Below are positions 39,651 to 48,342 of a DNA stretch of 63,846 nucleotides, in pieces (within the stretch, counting starts at the first letter, position 1; every line of letters starts with the position of its first letter). Location: positions 1 to 63,846 of the IMG/VR virus record IMGVR_UViG_3300036766_002130. The stretch is one strand, 5' to 3'. The notes beneath the pieces are model-generated. The model saw only the letters and a program-made list of their open reading frames with translations, did not search any database and was not told the DNA's origin. The position numbers were made by a program, and so were the translations under genes. This DNA comes from a virus.

Positions 39651-40142
39651 ATGGAAACGCAACTTGAACGGTATATCAAACTCATTGAAGATCACGCACG
39701 GGTAGCTTACCACAAGATAAGGAAGCCTTCGCAATACACAACTAAGGATTTAGTTCAGGAAGGAGTGATTGTCTTTTTACTTACTAAAGAGGCCTACTCT
39801 AGCGAAAAAGGCGCTTCCTTCAGGACTTATCTTACTATGAGACTTCGGCAGCGCTTCTATGATATTATAAAAGAATCGTACCAACATTTCAAGGACGGTT
39901 CGGACCGAAAGGAGAAGTTAGAAAGAAGACCAAAAAATAGTGTAAACCCTGTAGAAGCTGCCTCCATCACATTTTTACTCAAAAAACTTACTTCAGAAGA
40001 GTTAGAGTATACCAAAACAATGCTGTGGTTATATGGAGAAAAATACTTTGTGAGGAGGAAAGTAGCTAGGGAAATGCTTGGAATTACCTATGGGAGGGAG
40101 ATTAAACTAAGAAATAGCATTAGAAGTAAAGTAAGAAGATGA
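39651..40142 (+). CDS. phage sigma factor (region 2-like)
   Basis: A 163-residue sigma-70-type protein. Its core is region 2-like: TTKDLVQEGVIVFLLTKEAY, then SFRTYLTMRLRQRFYDII. The C-terminal basic part could hold a short HTH. It could direct host polymerase to phage promoters and lies just upstream of a P2 promoter. Confidence 0.7.
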   Translation: METQLERYIKLIEDHARVAYHKIRKPSQYTTKDLVQEGVIVFLLTKEAYSSEKGASFRTYLTMRLRQRFYDIIKESYQHFKDGSDRKEKLERRPKNSVNPVEAASITFLLKKLTSEELEYTKTMLWLYGEKYFVRRKVAREMLGITYGREIKLRNSIRSKVRR

Positions 40143-40149
40143 GAATTTT

Positions 40150-40205
40150 TAGAAAAATTCCAATTTTTCATTTGTATCCCCCCCAAAAAGAGGTTATAAT
40201 TTATA
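40150..40205 (+). promoter_or_regulatory. conserved P2 promoter and leader ORF
   Basis: Upstream AAAAATTCCAATTTTTCATT, -35 TTGTAT, spacer, -10 TATAAT (40195-40200). A 14-codon leader (ATG 40220, AGGA upstream) ends on the start of the next gene. It drives the 40.25-41.4 kb small genes. Confidence 0.7.
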
Positions 40206-40253
40206 AAAGAGGACCAAAAATGGGTAATCAAATTTATTTTGGAAGGTATCTAG

Positions 40254-40439
40254 ATGGAAGCTAAAGCATATTCAAAGCGAAATGCAGAAGAGCTTAGAAT
40301 CCTTTTAGAAGCAGATTTTTACAATATCAACCGAGACCCACACAAAATTCTAGAAGAGATTTGGAACTACGTCCTATTCCTCGAGAAGAGAATCAAAAAG
40401 TTAGAACGTAAGAACAACAGGATAAAGAAAAATGGATAA
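40254..40439 (+). CDS. small basic helical protein, 61 aa
   Basis: A helical protein rich in Lys/Arg/Glu ending KRIKKLERKNNRIKKNG. The ATG overlaps the leader ORF stop. Function unknown. Confidence 0.5.
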   Translation: MEAKAYSKRNAEELRILLEADFYNINRDPHKILEEIWNYVLFLEKRIKKLERKNNRIKKNG

Positions 40440-40623
40440 GAATAAAATAGATGAAGAAGCAGAACGCGAAGGAATAGCACTTGAAAGGGTAAGGGAATTT
40501 CAAGCAAAGAAGCCCAGTAAAAAATTAAAAGCCAAACCCGTGACCACAAAAGTATTGGATGAGTCATTTTTTGACCACTATGGGTATGGTGGATACACTT
40601 CGAAAAAGGAGAGTGAAAAATGA
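40432..40623 (+). CDS. small charged protein, 63 aa
   Basis: Highly charged (Lys/Glu rich) with an aromatic C-terminus (FFDHYGYGGYTS). It overlaps its neighbours on both sides, a compact operon. Function unknown. Confidence 0.5.
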   Translation: MDKNKIDEEAEREGIALERVREFQAKKPSKKLKAKPVTTKVLDESFFDHYGYGGYTSKKESEK

Positions 40624-40805
40624 AACTAAAACAACAATGTCAAGGATTAGATTATAGAAATGGTAGAAGGTGTCGACGGAAAGCAACGCGCAGTCTTAGA
40701 CTTCATCTTGACAATGAATGTCACGGTTGCAACTGGATTCAGATCCCTCTCTGTAGTCGATGTTTACATTTTATAGAAAATCGAGAACCTATTGCCTTTG
40801 GCTAA
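40620..40805 (+). CDS. small cysteine-containing protein, 61 aa
   Basis: Contains CQGLDYRNGRRCRRKAT and CHGCNW, CSRC groups suited to zinc. Its start overlaps the upstream stop. Function unknown. Confidence 0.5.
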   Translation: MKLKQQCQGLDYRNGRRCRRKATRSLRLHLDNECHGCNWIQIPLCSRCLHFIENREPIAFG

Positions 40806-40828
40806 GAAAAAGTAAGGGATAAATACTA

Positions 40829-41194
40829 ATGCTTTCCAATGTAGAAACTATATATTTATACTGTGCTGCCGCTCTTCGCAAACTTGGTTTCAGCCGAAGT
40901 GAGATTGCAATCCTGGTATTAGGAAAAGATAGCCTTCTATCTGTCTCTTCAAACTACGTACCAGATAGTACTAAGGATTTGATCGAAAAATTTACAAAAG
41001 AGCAGGAAAAAGAGAAGGAAACAACAGATCCACTTGATAAAAAACTCCATAGAATTCAAGCAGAGTTATTATATTTTATGATTAAGAAGCAATTAGATAA
41101 GTACATAAAAGTCTTTGAAGAGGCTGAATCTGTTACAGCCATAAGCCGAGAAGGGTGTGGGGGACCAGAGTATTTGAGAGGAAGAGTTTGCTAA
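40829..41194 (+). CDS. hypothetical helical protein, 121 aa
   Basis: Helical throughout, with a highly charged centre (KFTKEQEKEKETTDPLDKKL). Family not recognised. Confidence 0.55.
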   Translation: MLSNVETIYLYCAAALRKLGFSRSEIAILVLGKDSLLSVSSNYVPDSTKDLIEKFTKEQEKEKETTDPLDKKLHRIQAELLYFMIKKQLDKYIKVFEEAESVTAISREGCGGPEYLRGRVC

Positions 41195-41246
41195 GTTACT
41201 TGAAGATTTACCTGACAAATAACAACTATTTTTGGGGGTATGAAAA

Positions 41247-41420
41247 ATGAGTGACAGAACAGTAGTATGGTTAACGGGAATTACGTGTACTACATTACTC
41301 GCTCTGGTCCTGGGTATTTTTGCTATGGCTAACTGGAGAACAAAAATTTTTGTCGAGAATGGATATACCCGGCAGACAATTCAGAGCCAGTCCAGTGTAG
41401 AGTGGGTAAAAACTAAGTAG
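41247..41420 (+). CDS. small membrane protein, 57 aa
   Basis: One transmembrane helix (TTLLALVLGIFAMA) and a short soluble C-terminus. Function unknown. Confidence 0.45.
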   Translation: MSDRTVVWLTGITCTTLLALVLGIFAMANWRTKIFVENGYTRQTIQSQSSVEWVKTK

Positions 41421-41470
41421 TGTTTTTTAAGAAAAAAATTAAACTACTCATAATTTGGAGGTAAAAAATC

Positions 41471-42499
41471 ATGAAAGTAAACGAACTAAAAGGTGTTCTA
41501 ACAAAGGAGCAGCTATTGGATCAGGTAAAGGACTACGAAGCTTCAGAACCCTTAGAAGTAGAATTAGGAAGTAGTATAGAATTCCAGGTTAATCCAGAAG
41601 GGGTTGTTTCCTTGGCTCATAGAGCAGGAGTGACCACATTAAGTCCGAAAGCACTTGACAACTTGGTATCTTACGTTGGTTTTCCAAGACCATATCTGTC
41701 AAAGATTCCAGCTGAGCAAGTCAAGGACCTAGTAGTTCCTCATCTTAACTACTGGTACCAGCATGAACTCGCTGAGGAAACTCTCCGGCTCCTCACCATT
41801 GGAGACAACGCTGTTATGGCTATTCCAAAAGCCAACTTCAAGCACGTTAAGATATCAGAAGTTGTCAACGCTGCTGAAAGTGTTCTTGGGAAGTCAGTAG
41901 CAGGGTACCATAAAGCTTATTTTGGTCCCCTATCCTTTCAGTTTAGTGTTCTAACACCAAGAGAAGTTAAGCTAACTGACCGAGATACTTACAATGCTGG
42001 GATTAGGATTGAACACAGTCTTGAGGGAAAAGCTTCTACCAGGATTGCACCATACCTGTTTAATCAGTGGTGCACTAATGGTGCAACGACCGAGCACCAA
42101 CTTGAATCATGGAAGAGGAAAAATCAAAAGGAAGATATTGGGATTTGGATGCAGAGGATGGTAACTGAAGCGAGCAAGCTCTTTGATATGGAGGTGGATA
42201 ATCTTAAGCAGCTTTGCGGGATCAAGGTGGATGAGCAGACCTCTGCAGTACTTGATTCAGTCCTTCAGCAGTCAAGAGTACCGGAGAGGCTGCAGAAAGA
42301 GGTCAAGAATGTTCTGATTGACAACAAGGCAGAAACACTCTATGATCTTTATCTTTGTCTAACTAATGTAGATACACACTCAAGCGTTTTTGAAGAGCAT
42401 CCAAATAGCCGAGGTGTATTAAATCGAGTAGCGGCGCATCTAGCTAGCCACTCGAAGCTGTGCCCGGTTTGCCATAAGCAGCTAAATGGTGAAGCGTAG
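41471..42499 (+). CDS. DUF932-like phage protein
   Basis: A 342-residue protein resembling the DUF932 family of phage/plasmid proteins (TLSPKALDNLVSYVGFPRPY, MAIPKANFKHVKISEVV, and a C-terminal CPVCHKQL). The function of the family is not known. Moderate similarity by eye only. Confidence 0.6.
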   Translation: MKVNELKGVLTKEQLLDQVKDYEASEPLEVELGSSIEFQVNPEGVVSLAHRAGVTTLSPKALDNLVSYVGFPRPYLSKIPAEQVKDLVVPHLNYWYQHELAEETLRLLTIGDNAVMAIPKANFKHVKISEVVNAAESVLGKSVAGYHKAYFGPLSFQFSVLTPREVKLTDRDTYNAGIRIEHSLEGKASTRIAPYLFNQWCTNGATTEHQLESWKRKNQKEDIGIWMQRMVTEASKLFDMEVDNLKQLCGIKVDEQTSAVLDSVLQQSRVPERLQKEVKNVLIDNKAETLYDLYLCLTNVDTHSSVFEEHPNSRGVLNRVAAHLASHSKLCPVCHKQLNGEA

Positions 42500-42552
42500 T
42501 TTGATAAAAAATAATCAAAACAAATTTCTAACATAATTGAAGGGAGAGTAAA

Positions 42553-42789
42553 ATGAAAGCCGTTTTAGGAATTACTTTAATTCTAATTGGTGTTGTTACT
42601 GGATTGTACATCGGTCTCTGGTGGGCATTCATTGGAGGAATTGTTCAAGTAATTAACGCAATCAGAGCACCTGAAATAGCTCCACTTACTATTGCTCTCG
42701 GAATCGCAAAGATAGTACTTGCTTCCTTTCTAGGGTGCATTAGTGCATTGATCCCTATTGTTCCAGGATGGATGTTAGTTAGCAGGTAA
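42553..42789 (+). CDS. small membrane protein, 78 aa
   Basis: Two hydrophobic segments (LGITLILIGVVTGLYIGL, then IALGIAKIVLASFLGCISAL). Topology and function unknown. Confidence 0.5.
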   Translation: MKAVLGITLILIGVVTGLYIGLWWAFIGGIVQVINAIRAPEIAPLTIALGIAKIVLASFLGCISALIPIVPGWMLVSR

Positions 42790-42800
42790 AACCGTGCATG

Positions 42801-42862
42801 GTGGCCGTAGTGTAACTGGTAGCACAGCAGACCGTGGATCTGTGGGAGTGGATTCAAATGAA
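42801..42862 (+). tRNA. truncated tRNA-His-like remnant
   Basis: The first two-thirds read as a tRNA: acceptor-like GTGGCCG, a D arm, and an anticodon stem-loop with anticodon GTG (42834-42836), followed by variable-loop and T-loop-like TTCAAAT. The expected T-stem and CGGCCAC acceptor partner are absent; instead an ORF starts (42858). C replaces U33. It is not likely to be functional. Confidence 0.5.
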
Positions 42863-43043
42863 CTTTCCTTATACAGTTGAAGAAGAATATGCAAATCTAA
42901 AAGATGGTAGGTGTTGTCATACAGTAACCGATTCCACAGGATTTCATTTCTATAGATGCAGCAAAAAAGTTAAAGAATACATAGATGGTGTAGGACTTTG
43001 TGGAGTACATACTCGCTCCGTAAAAAGATGGAGAAAAATGTAG
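42858..43043 (+). CDS. small cysteine-containing protein, 61 aa
   Basis: Basic protein with CCH and paired Cys (FHFYRCSKKVKEYIDG). The ATG lies where a tRNA T-arm should end; a GTG upstream is in frame. Function unknown. Confidence 0.5.
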   Translation: MNFPYTVEEEYANLKDGRCCHTVTDSTGFHFYRCSKKVKEYIDGVGLCGVHTRSVKRWRKM

Positions 43044-43065
43044 AATTTCTTACAAGAGAGCAAGA

Positions 43066-43095
43066 ATGACCAACTTCTTTAATCAACAGAAGTGA
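43066..43095 (+). CDS. 9-residue leader peptide
   Basis: ATG with GAGAGCAAG upstream; the TGA stop overlaps the GTG start of the radical SAM gene, so it probably sets translation of that gene. Confidence 0.4.
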   Translation: MTNFFNQQK

Positions 43096-44192
43096 TAAAA
43101 TATCGTATCGTCGAATTTGGAAAAGATGTGAACGATTTCTTAAAGAAGGTTAAGGGAAAAATGCAGGAACGATATTGGGACAGTTTTGCAAAACGGATAG
43201 ACGAAACGGTTGCCGCGGAGTTGAAAAATACTCACCCACCACTGGGTCGCATTGCTCTGCATATTACCTCCCGGTGCAACTTTAGATGTGATTATTGCAA
43301 TGAGTATCATAATGGTTGCACTTTACCCAAGGAGTTGTTTGCAAAAATTGTCCAAGAATATTCTCAAATAGGTGGTGGTATTTTACACATTACCGGTGGG
43401 GAGCCAACTATGGTAAGTTGGTTGGATGAAGCTATACAAAACAGACCAGAAAATGTAACAATAAATCTTAACTCTAACTGTTTCAAGTTACTTAACAAGG
43501 AAACTTACAAATTTATTGACAGGATAAAAGTATCTCTTGATACCTATAAAGAGCAGTATTTTGATAGCATAGTTCATCATGAAGGAGCTTTCAAAAGAAT
43601 TGTAATAAATCTTTGGCAACTAGAAAATTATGATAAAGCTCGAGATACCAGCATTACATATACCTTAACCAAAGAAAATTATCAAGATACCCCCACATTT
43701 CTGGCTTGGTGTTATAATACACTACCTTCACTCTATGCTATTTTCTTTTCAGTTTATAAAGGAAGTAACAAAAGGTTTCTTTTCACCGAGGAAGACCAGG
43801 AACTGTTTTGGGGTCAAATTGCTCCAGCAATGAAAAGAATGTTTGAAATTAACAATGATAAAGAAAGCCTATGGTTGTTTGAACAATCCTATAATGCTAA
43901 AACTTTATCTTCATCCTGTAAATATCCTGAAAATCTAAACGGCTTATGCTATATTTCCAAAAGTGAGTTAACCATAGATGAACAAGGAAGGGTTTGGAGA
44001 TGCTCACATCTATTTCGGGACAAGTTACCTCCGAGTTTCTTTAACATTAGAGATACAACTTTAGAAGAGATACATCATAGTTTAGACCAACAACTCTACC
44101 CTCAGTGTTTGACTGGATGTAATCTAAAACTCGTAAGATTTAACCAGGAAGTGCAGGCAAAAATAAACCGGGTTTTTGAAAAGAACAAATAA
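43092..44192 (+). CDS. radical SAM protein
   Basis: A 366-residue radical SAM enzyme: HITSRCNFRCDYCNEYHNGC includes the CxxxCxxC motif, and ILHITGGEPT follows. A C-terminal cysteine group (SSCKYP ... CYISKSELTIDEQGRVWRC ... CLTGCNL) could bind an extra cluster, as in SPASM-type enzymes. The start is GTG, coupled to a leader peptide; ATG at about 43158 is an alternative. The substrate is unknown. Confidence 0.75.
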   Translation: MIKYRIVEFGKDVNDFLKKVKGKMQERYWDSFAKRIDETVAAELKNTHPPLGRIALHITSRCNFRCDYCNEYHNGCTLPKELFAKIVQEYSQIGGGILHITGGEPTMVSWLDEAIQNRPENVTINLNSNCFKLLNKETYKFIDRIKVSLDTYKEQYFDSIVHHEGAFKRIVINLWQLENYDKARDTSITYTLTKENYQDTPTFLAWCYNTLPSLYAIFFSVYKGSNKRFLFTEEDQELFWGQIAPAMKRMFEINNDKESLWLFEQSYNAKTLSSSCKYPENLNGLCYISKSELTIDEQGRVWRCSHLFRDKLPPSFFNIRDTTLEEIHHSLDQQLYPQCLTGCNLKLVRFNQEVQAKINRVFEKNK

Positions 44193-44207
44193 GAAAGGGG
44201 AACTAAA

Positions 44208-44504
44208 ATGGAAGTTCAATTTGTAAGAGAAGACCTTAGCGTAAGAAAACAAGCATGGACAAGTGGTCCGCTTGGATTTCCAGCTGTGGATACCCCAGCT
44301 TCACAGTTTGTATTCATACAAACCACCCATGCTGTATACAACCGGGCTAAAGTAATTAGTGAATCACCCAATAGCATTACTATCGAGTATACGAGGAAAA
44401 GTGATGCTGATAAGCCCCAAAATGCTAACAAGTCTCAAATGGAAAAGCGGGTGGAATCACTGAAGAGGTCAGAAATTGTAGTTCTCAGGAATTATGTGGA
44501 CTGA
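44208..44504 (+). CDS. hypothetical protein, 98 aa
   Basis: A small protein with a mixed composition and a basic C-terminal half. Family not recognised. Last gene of the rightward block. Confidence 0.5.
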   Translation: MEVQFVREDLSVRKQAWTSGPLGFPAVDTPASQFVFIQTTHAVYNRAKVISESPNSITIEYTRKSDADKPQNANKSQMEKRVESLKRSEIVVLRNYVD

Positions 44505-44513
44505 CTTCTAAAA

Positions 44514-44534
44514 CCTATGGGCTTTAGCCATAGG
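44514..44534 (+). repeat. IS605-type terminal hairpin, solo copy
   Basis: Hairpin CCTATGGGCTTTAGCC-ATAGG with upstream ACTTCTAAAA, at the convergence of the rightward and leftward blocks. The rest of 44535-44788 holds a GC-rich patch, a weak hairpin near 44697-44725 and no gene. Confidence 0.65.
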
Positions 44535-44788
44535 TAGATGACAACACCTTAAATTACCTATCTCACTTACAGCAGAACAAATAACCTTTCAAATCAAAGA
44601 AAGGGTGATTTGTACGAAGTGTTATGCCATTGAGAAGGTGCTGGAGGTTAAAAGACGAAAGCGGAGCAACGTCCATCGCTGCCCCGCCCCCGCGAAGGAA
44701 GTGAGAAAAACTTTGCTACTTCTTTGCACACATAAATGTGTAAAGTTACTTTGATATTCTATTTGTCTTTTCCAACAATTCTATTTCT

Positions 44789-45952
44789 TTACATTTGCTT
44801 CCGATAAGAAAGAACGATAGGGAACTCGGCCGTTTTCCCAAACTTTGGGTGTAAAATAAAGAAGCTCTGTTGTGGTGGTTCGTAATCTGCTTTAATTAAC
44901 TCAGCAAACTCAGAGTAGCCAATAACCGATCCATTGATAACATAATCTCTGCTGGTTTCCCGCGTATGCCAATGCGCTAGAATATCCAAATCTGCATGTT
45001 GCGCTTTATTCCACTGGGCAATTGCTTTCCTTAATGGAATATGTATCCCTCCAACTCCACCGTGATAGCCTATTCTCTCTCCATGGTGAAATCTCAACTT
45101 TTTATCAAACACAGTTAGCCAGTTAAAGTAACCTTGTGGAAGCTTGAACTTAATTCGAGTCTCTCCTTGCATAGCAAACCACTTAGCTAAGAACTGATAT
45201 AACAACCATTCGTAAGTCTTTTTGGGAGACTTTTTAGTTTGGATTCTATCCGTAATTCTAGAATGATTTCCACAGCAGCATACCATATCTATCTCTTCAA
45301 GATCCCCCTCATTAAGAAGGAAGTGTAATCCGTTGATCCACAATTCAAATATTTCAACTACAGCTTCAGGAGGGGTCATCGAGCTATCCTCTTTGAGCTC
45401 TTCATGAATCCATCCAGTCATAAAATCCCCTAAAGCTCCTATAACAAGTCTTCTGATATCAGATTCCTTCCTACACATATTGAGAAGCCTTAAGGTATAC
45501 TTGAAATACCACTCAATTCGTTCCTTTCCTATTTTCCTATTGTATTCATTAACCCCACCAACTACAGTTTTGTCCACATTCTCATCAATATGCCAGTCAC
45601 TTGCTAGAGTAAAAGCTACTACCTCTTTTCTATGGGTAGGTTCAATTTTCCAGTTTGCTGGAGCAAGAACAGAGCTTAACTTTGTGAGACTTTCATATTG
45701 ACGGAGTTCTTCTTGAAGAGATTTTACTTCATCTAGTGCAACGTTGTATCTTGATCTTTGATCTGCTAATCCCTGTCTGAGCTCTCGCACTTCTAAATCA
45801 TGGGATACTGTTTTTATACCTTCCCCCTTCACTCCTGACTTAACACGATAAACCGTTCTCTTACTAACTCCGTACGTCTGAGCTATCTCTTTAACTGAAA
45901 GGCCATTGCTAATATCATTACGGATGCCTTGTTTGATAGTTTCGTGGATCAT
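44789..45952 (-). CDS. HTH-metallophosphoesterase fusion
   Basis: A 387-residue protein. The first 45 residues form a resolvase-like helix-turn-helix (GLSVKEIAQTYGVSKRTVYR). After a coiled-coil linker, residues 115-380 form a calcineurin-like phosphoesterase: LASDWHIDEN, IGALGDFMTG, CCCGNHSR and LAHWHT, the metal-binding set in order. The HTH could bind DNA to position the phosphoesterase. The reaction is unknown. Confidence 0.75.
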   Translation of the reverse strand: MIHETIKQGIRNDISNGLSVKEIAQTYGVSKRTVYRVKSGVKGEGIKTVSHDLEVRELRQGLADQRSRYNVALDEVKSLQEELRQYESLTKLSSVLAPANWKIEPTHRKEVVAFTLASDWHIDENVDKTVVGGVNEYNRKIGKERIEWYFKYTLRLLNMCRKESDIRRLVIGALGDFMTGWIHEELKEDSSMTPPEAVVEIFELWINGLHFLLNEGDLEEIDMVCCCGNHSRITDRIQTKKSPKKTYEWLLYQFLAKWFAMQGETRIKFKLPQGYFNWLTVFDKKLRFHHGERIGYHGGVGGIHIPLRKAIAQWNKAQHADLDILAHWHTRETSRDYVINGSVIGYSEFAELIKADYEPPQQSFFILHPKFGKTAEFPIVLSYRKQM

Positions 45953-46038
45953 ACTTTCTCCTTACAGAAATGGATACTTAAGTTCTCTCACTTACAGATT
46001 TGCCTTCCTAATGGAGTAAACTTCCTTCCTTACTATAA

Positions 46039-46644
46039 TTATACTTTTCTCACTTGTACTCTCTTGAAATTCCTTTTATTTCGAAACTCTCTAGAAGCCT
46101 GGTAATGTTTTATCACAGGATCTTTAACACTACTCATATAATCAAAGATCACGCACAAATTCTCTGGCAACAGGTGATATTTGTGCTGCTTTAGAACTAT
46201 AGCTAATGCACACTGGTCCCACAACTTTGAATCTTTTGAACATTCAGAGATCCACTCTTTAATAATTATACGAACTTCTTCATTGTTTTTAAGAAAAATT
46301 GTACCACTAAGTAACTCAGGGGGATGATTTTTTCTTCTGTACTTTGAGTGATCCAAAATATGAACTGCAATGTTTACATCTGGATCGATATCAAGTTTAT
46401 CGAAATAACCTGGATATTGAAGAAACTCCGCATCAGCATCGACATACACAATAGACTTGGGAAAGTGCTTTTCTAACATTTGTTGAAGAAAAACAGGCTT
46501 AAACTGTGTGTTTTTATACCAATCACCTAAGTCATTAACCAGATGAATATCATTAGGAATATTGAACCTTTTCAAGGATTCAACAAGTCGATTAGCATGT
46601 TTTTGATAATCAGGAGTAAAATAAGAAATGATTAACCAGTTCAT
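46039..46644 (-). CDS. nucleotide-sugar transferase-like (GT8-type)
   Basis: A 201-residue protein with the DxD of a retaining GT-A fold: SIVYVDADAEFL. N-terminal LIISYFTPDYQKHANRL is the nucleotide-sugar strand. ATG at 46644 has GGAG upstream. It is the downstream end of the surface-sugar block. Confidence 0.6.
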   Translation of the reverse strand: MNWLIISYFTPDYQKHANRLVESLKRFNIPNDIHLVNDLGDWYKNTQFKPVFLQQMLEKHFPKSIVYVDADAEFLQYPGYFDKLDIDPDVNIAVHILDHSKYRRKNHPPELLSGTIFLKNNEEVRIIIKEWISECSKDSKLWDQCALAIVLKQHKYHLLPENLCVIFDYMSSVKDPVIKHYQASREFRNKRNFKRVQVRKV

Positions 46645-46645
46645 C

Positions 46646-46753
46646 TCATCTCCTTCTTCTGCCAAAAATGAAAGCTACACAACACAATAAGACCAATATA
46701 AAAATTGTAGACCATTCCGGAGTATACCAAGAAACTAAATCAAAGCTATACAT
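46646..46753 (-). CDS. small membrane peptide, 35 aa
   Basis: One hydrophobic helix (STIFILVLLCCVAFIFG) with a basic C-terminus. Its ATG overlaps the upstream stop (ATGTATAG). It could anchor a neighbour; function unknown. Confidence 0.5.
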   Translation of the reverse strand: MYSFDLVSWYTPEWSTIFILVLLCCVAFIFGRRRR

Positions 46754-47633
46754 TTGGTGTAATCCTTTCAAAGAAATTAACATAGTTTTGAGCCACTAAT
46801 CGAATGTCATGATTATCAACAGCAAATTTTCTTGCTTCTTCTCGCATACTTCTGTATAGGCTTGGGTTCTCAACCATTTGCAAAATAGCTTTCTTGATTG
46901 ATTCTCCTGCTCTTTCTACAAAAATACACTGTTTGTAATTCTCAAGGGCGTGTCCGTGGTATCCTATTTTGGTGCAAATTGCAGGAACTCCACAAGATAG
47001 TGCTTCAGCAATAACATTTGAACATCCTTCATTCTTGCTTGGAAGCACCAAACAGTCTATTTTATGATAGAAATCAGGAACCATTCGATTGGCAGCGATT
47101 TGATGTTTACCACGAATAGCATTTCTCTGCTCTATCCTGTCTCCCAAAGAATTTACTGCTTCTTGATATGGTGGCCACCCCTTGTAATCGGCATTAGCGC
47201 CCTCGATATTTGCTGCAAATCCAACAGTAAACTTCTCAGTATTTCTCCATGGTAGAGGATAATACGAATCTAAGTTTACACCATTGGGTTGCAAAATTAC
47301 ATTACTGTTCTTAGTGCAGGCGACATCAAACAAAACTTTGTTGGTGCAAATTACACCAGCTACTTTGGAAAGTATCTCTAGTCTTGAAGGAGTTAGCGCA
47401 CGAACACTATCAAGAATAGAAACCAAGTTGTCAAATCTTTTGTATAAATGTAAACACGTTGGATTCATAGCCACCACAATATCAACCCGCCGGCCCAAGT
47501 TCTCCAAAACTTCTTGGAATTTCTTCTTGTATCCGTGATAATGTTTGCACTGAGGCATATTTGCAGCCAGCATTTTGGCATTGATATCATAAGCCCAATC
47601 AGGAACGTCACAAATCCATAGTATACTTTTCAT
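46746..47633 (-). CDS. glycosyltransferase, GT4-like
   Basis: A 295-residue GT-B fold enzyme: SKVAGVICTNKVLF, QPNGVNLDSYYP and the C-terminal PSKNEGCSNVIAEALSCGVP with the donor-binding EGCxNVIxE. Typical of retaining family 4 enzymes that add hexoses. Confidence 0.8.
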   Translation of the reverse strand: MKSILWICDVPDWAYDINAKMLAANMPQCKHYHGYKKKFQEVLENLGRRVDIVVAMNPTCLHLYKRFDNLVSILDSVRALTPSRLEILSKVAGVICTNKVLFDVACTKNSNVILQPNGVNLDSYYPLPWRNTEKFTVGFAANIEGANADYKGWPPYQEAVNSLGDRIEQRNAIRGKHQIAANRMVPDFYHKIDCLVLPSKNEGCSNVIAEALSCGVPAICTKIGYHGHALENYKQCIFVERAGESIKKAILQMVENPSLYRSMREEARKFAVDNHDIRLVAQNYVNFFERITPNV

Positions 47634-48340
47634 GGTATTTCCTTAATAATTGGACTGTTTACAGCACGTTGATTTGCCAACGCTATGATGTCAATTGGAG
47701 TTCTTAGTAACCGCATTACAGAATCTTTTCTATACGTACGGTAATAGAGAATTTCCTGAACGACTCTTCCTTCAAAAAATTGTTGTACTCTTCTGGTATA
47801 GTTGTATGTTTCACCAGTGAGCGCTAGAGGATCAAAGTAACCGACCTTCTCCACAGCAGCCCTAGAGTAAATCATTGAAGGATCAATCATACATAATTTC
47901 TTTGGGTAGATATTTTTTAAATCATCATCTGTACACCGGCAATGAATATCTACATATTTTCTTATTGCTATCCCGTGTTCATCAAATGATTGGCCCCAAC
48001 AACCAACAAACCCGATATTTTGTTCAAACTTTAACAGCTGCTTACTAATTCTCTCTGGATGACTTTCATCATCAGCGTCCATTCTTGCTATAAACTCACC
48101 TTTGGCCAAATCCAAACATTGATTCAACCGAATGGTAAGCCCTTTATTCTCATCTTCTCTAAAAGCTCTTATCCTTGGATCATTGTATGTTTTGATTCTA
48201 TCAAACACAGCCTCTGTAGAACCATCATCAATAATAATAAATTCTAAATCCTTTTCTGTTTGATTAAGAATACTCTGGATAGCTCTGTCCAAAAACCGGA
48301 TTCCGTTGAAAACCGGCATTATAACTGATACTTTAGGCAT
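47630..48340 (-). CDS. glycosyltransferase, GT2
   Basis: A 236-residue inverting GT-A enzyme: VSVIMPVFNG, QTEKDLEFIIIDDGS and the DxD-like FIARMDADDESHPER. It lacks membrane helices. It overlaps both neighbours, so the sugar genes are transcribed together. AGGAAG precedes the ATG. Confidence 0.85.
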   Translation of the reverse strand: MPKVSVIMPVFNGIRFLDRAIQSILNQTEKDLEFIIIDDGSTEAVFDRIKTYNDPRIRAFREDENKGLTIRLNQCLDLAKGEFIARMDADDESHPERISKQLLKFEQNIGFVGCWGQSFDEHGIAIRKYVDIHCRCTDDDLKNIYPKKLCMIDPSMIYSRAAVEKVGYFDPLALTGETYNYTRRVQQFFEGRVVQEILYYRTYRKDSVMRLLRTPIDIIALANQRAVNSPIIKEIP

Positions 48341-48342
48341 AA

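Noticed and set aside
42801-42875. Functional tRNA-His
   Set aside because: The T-stem and acceptor 3' strand are missing and U33 is replaced.
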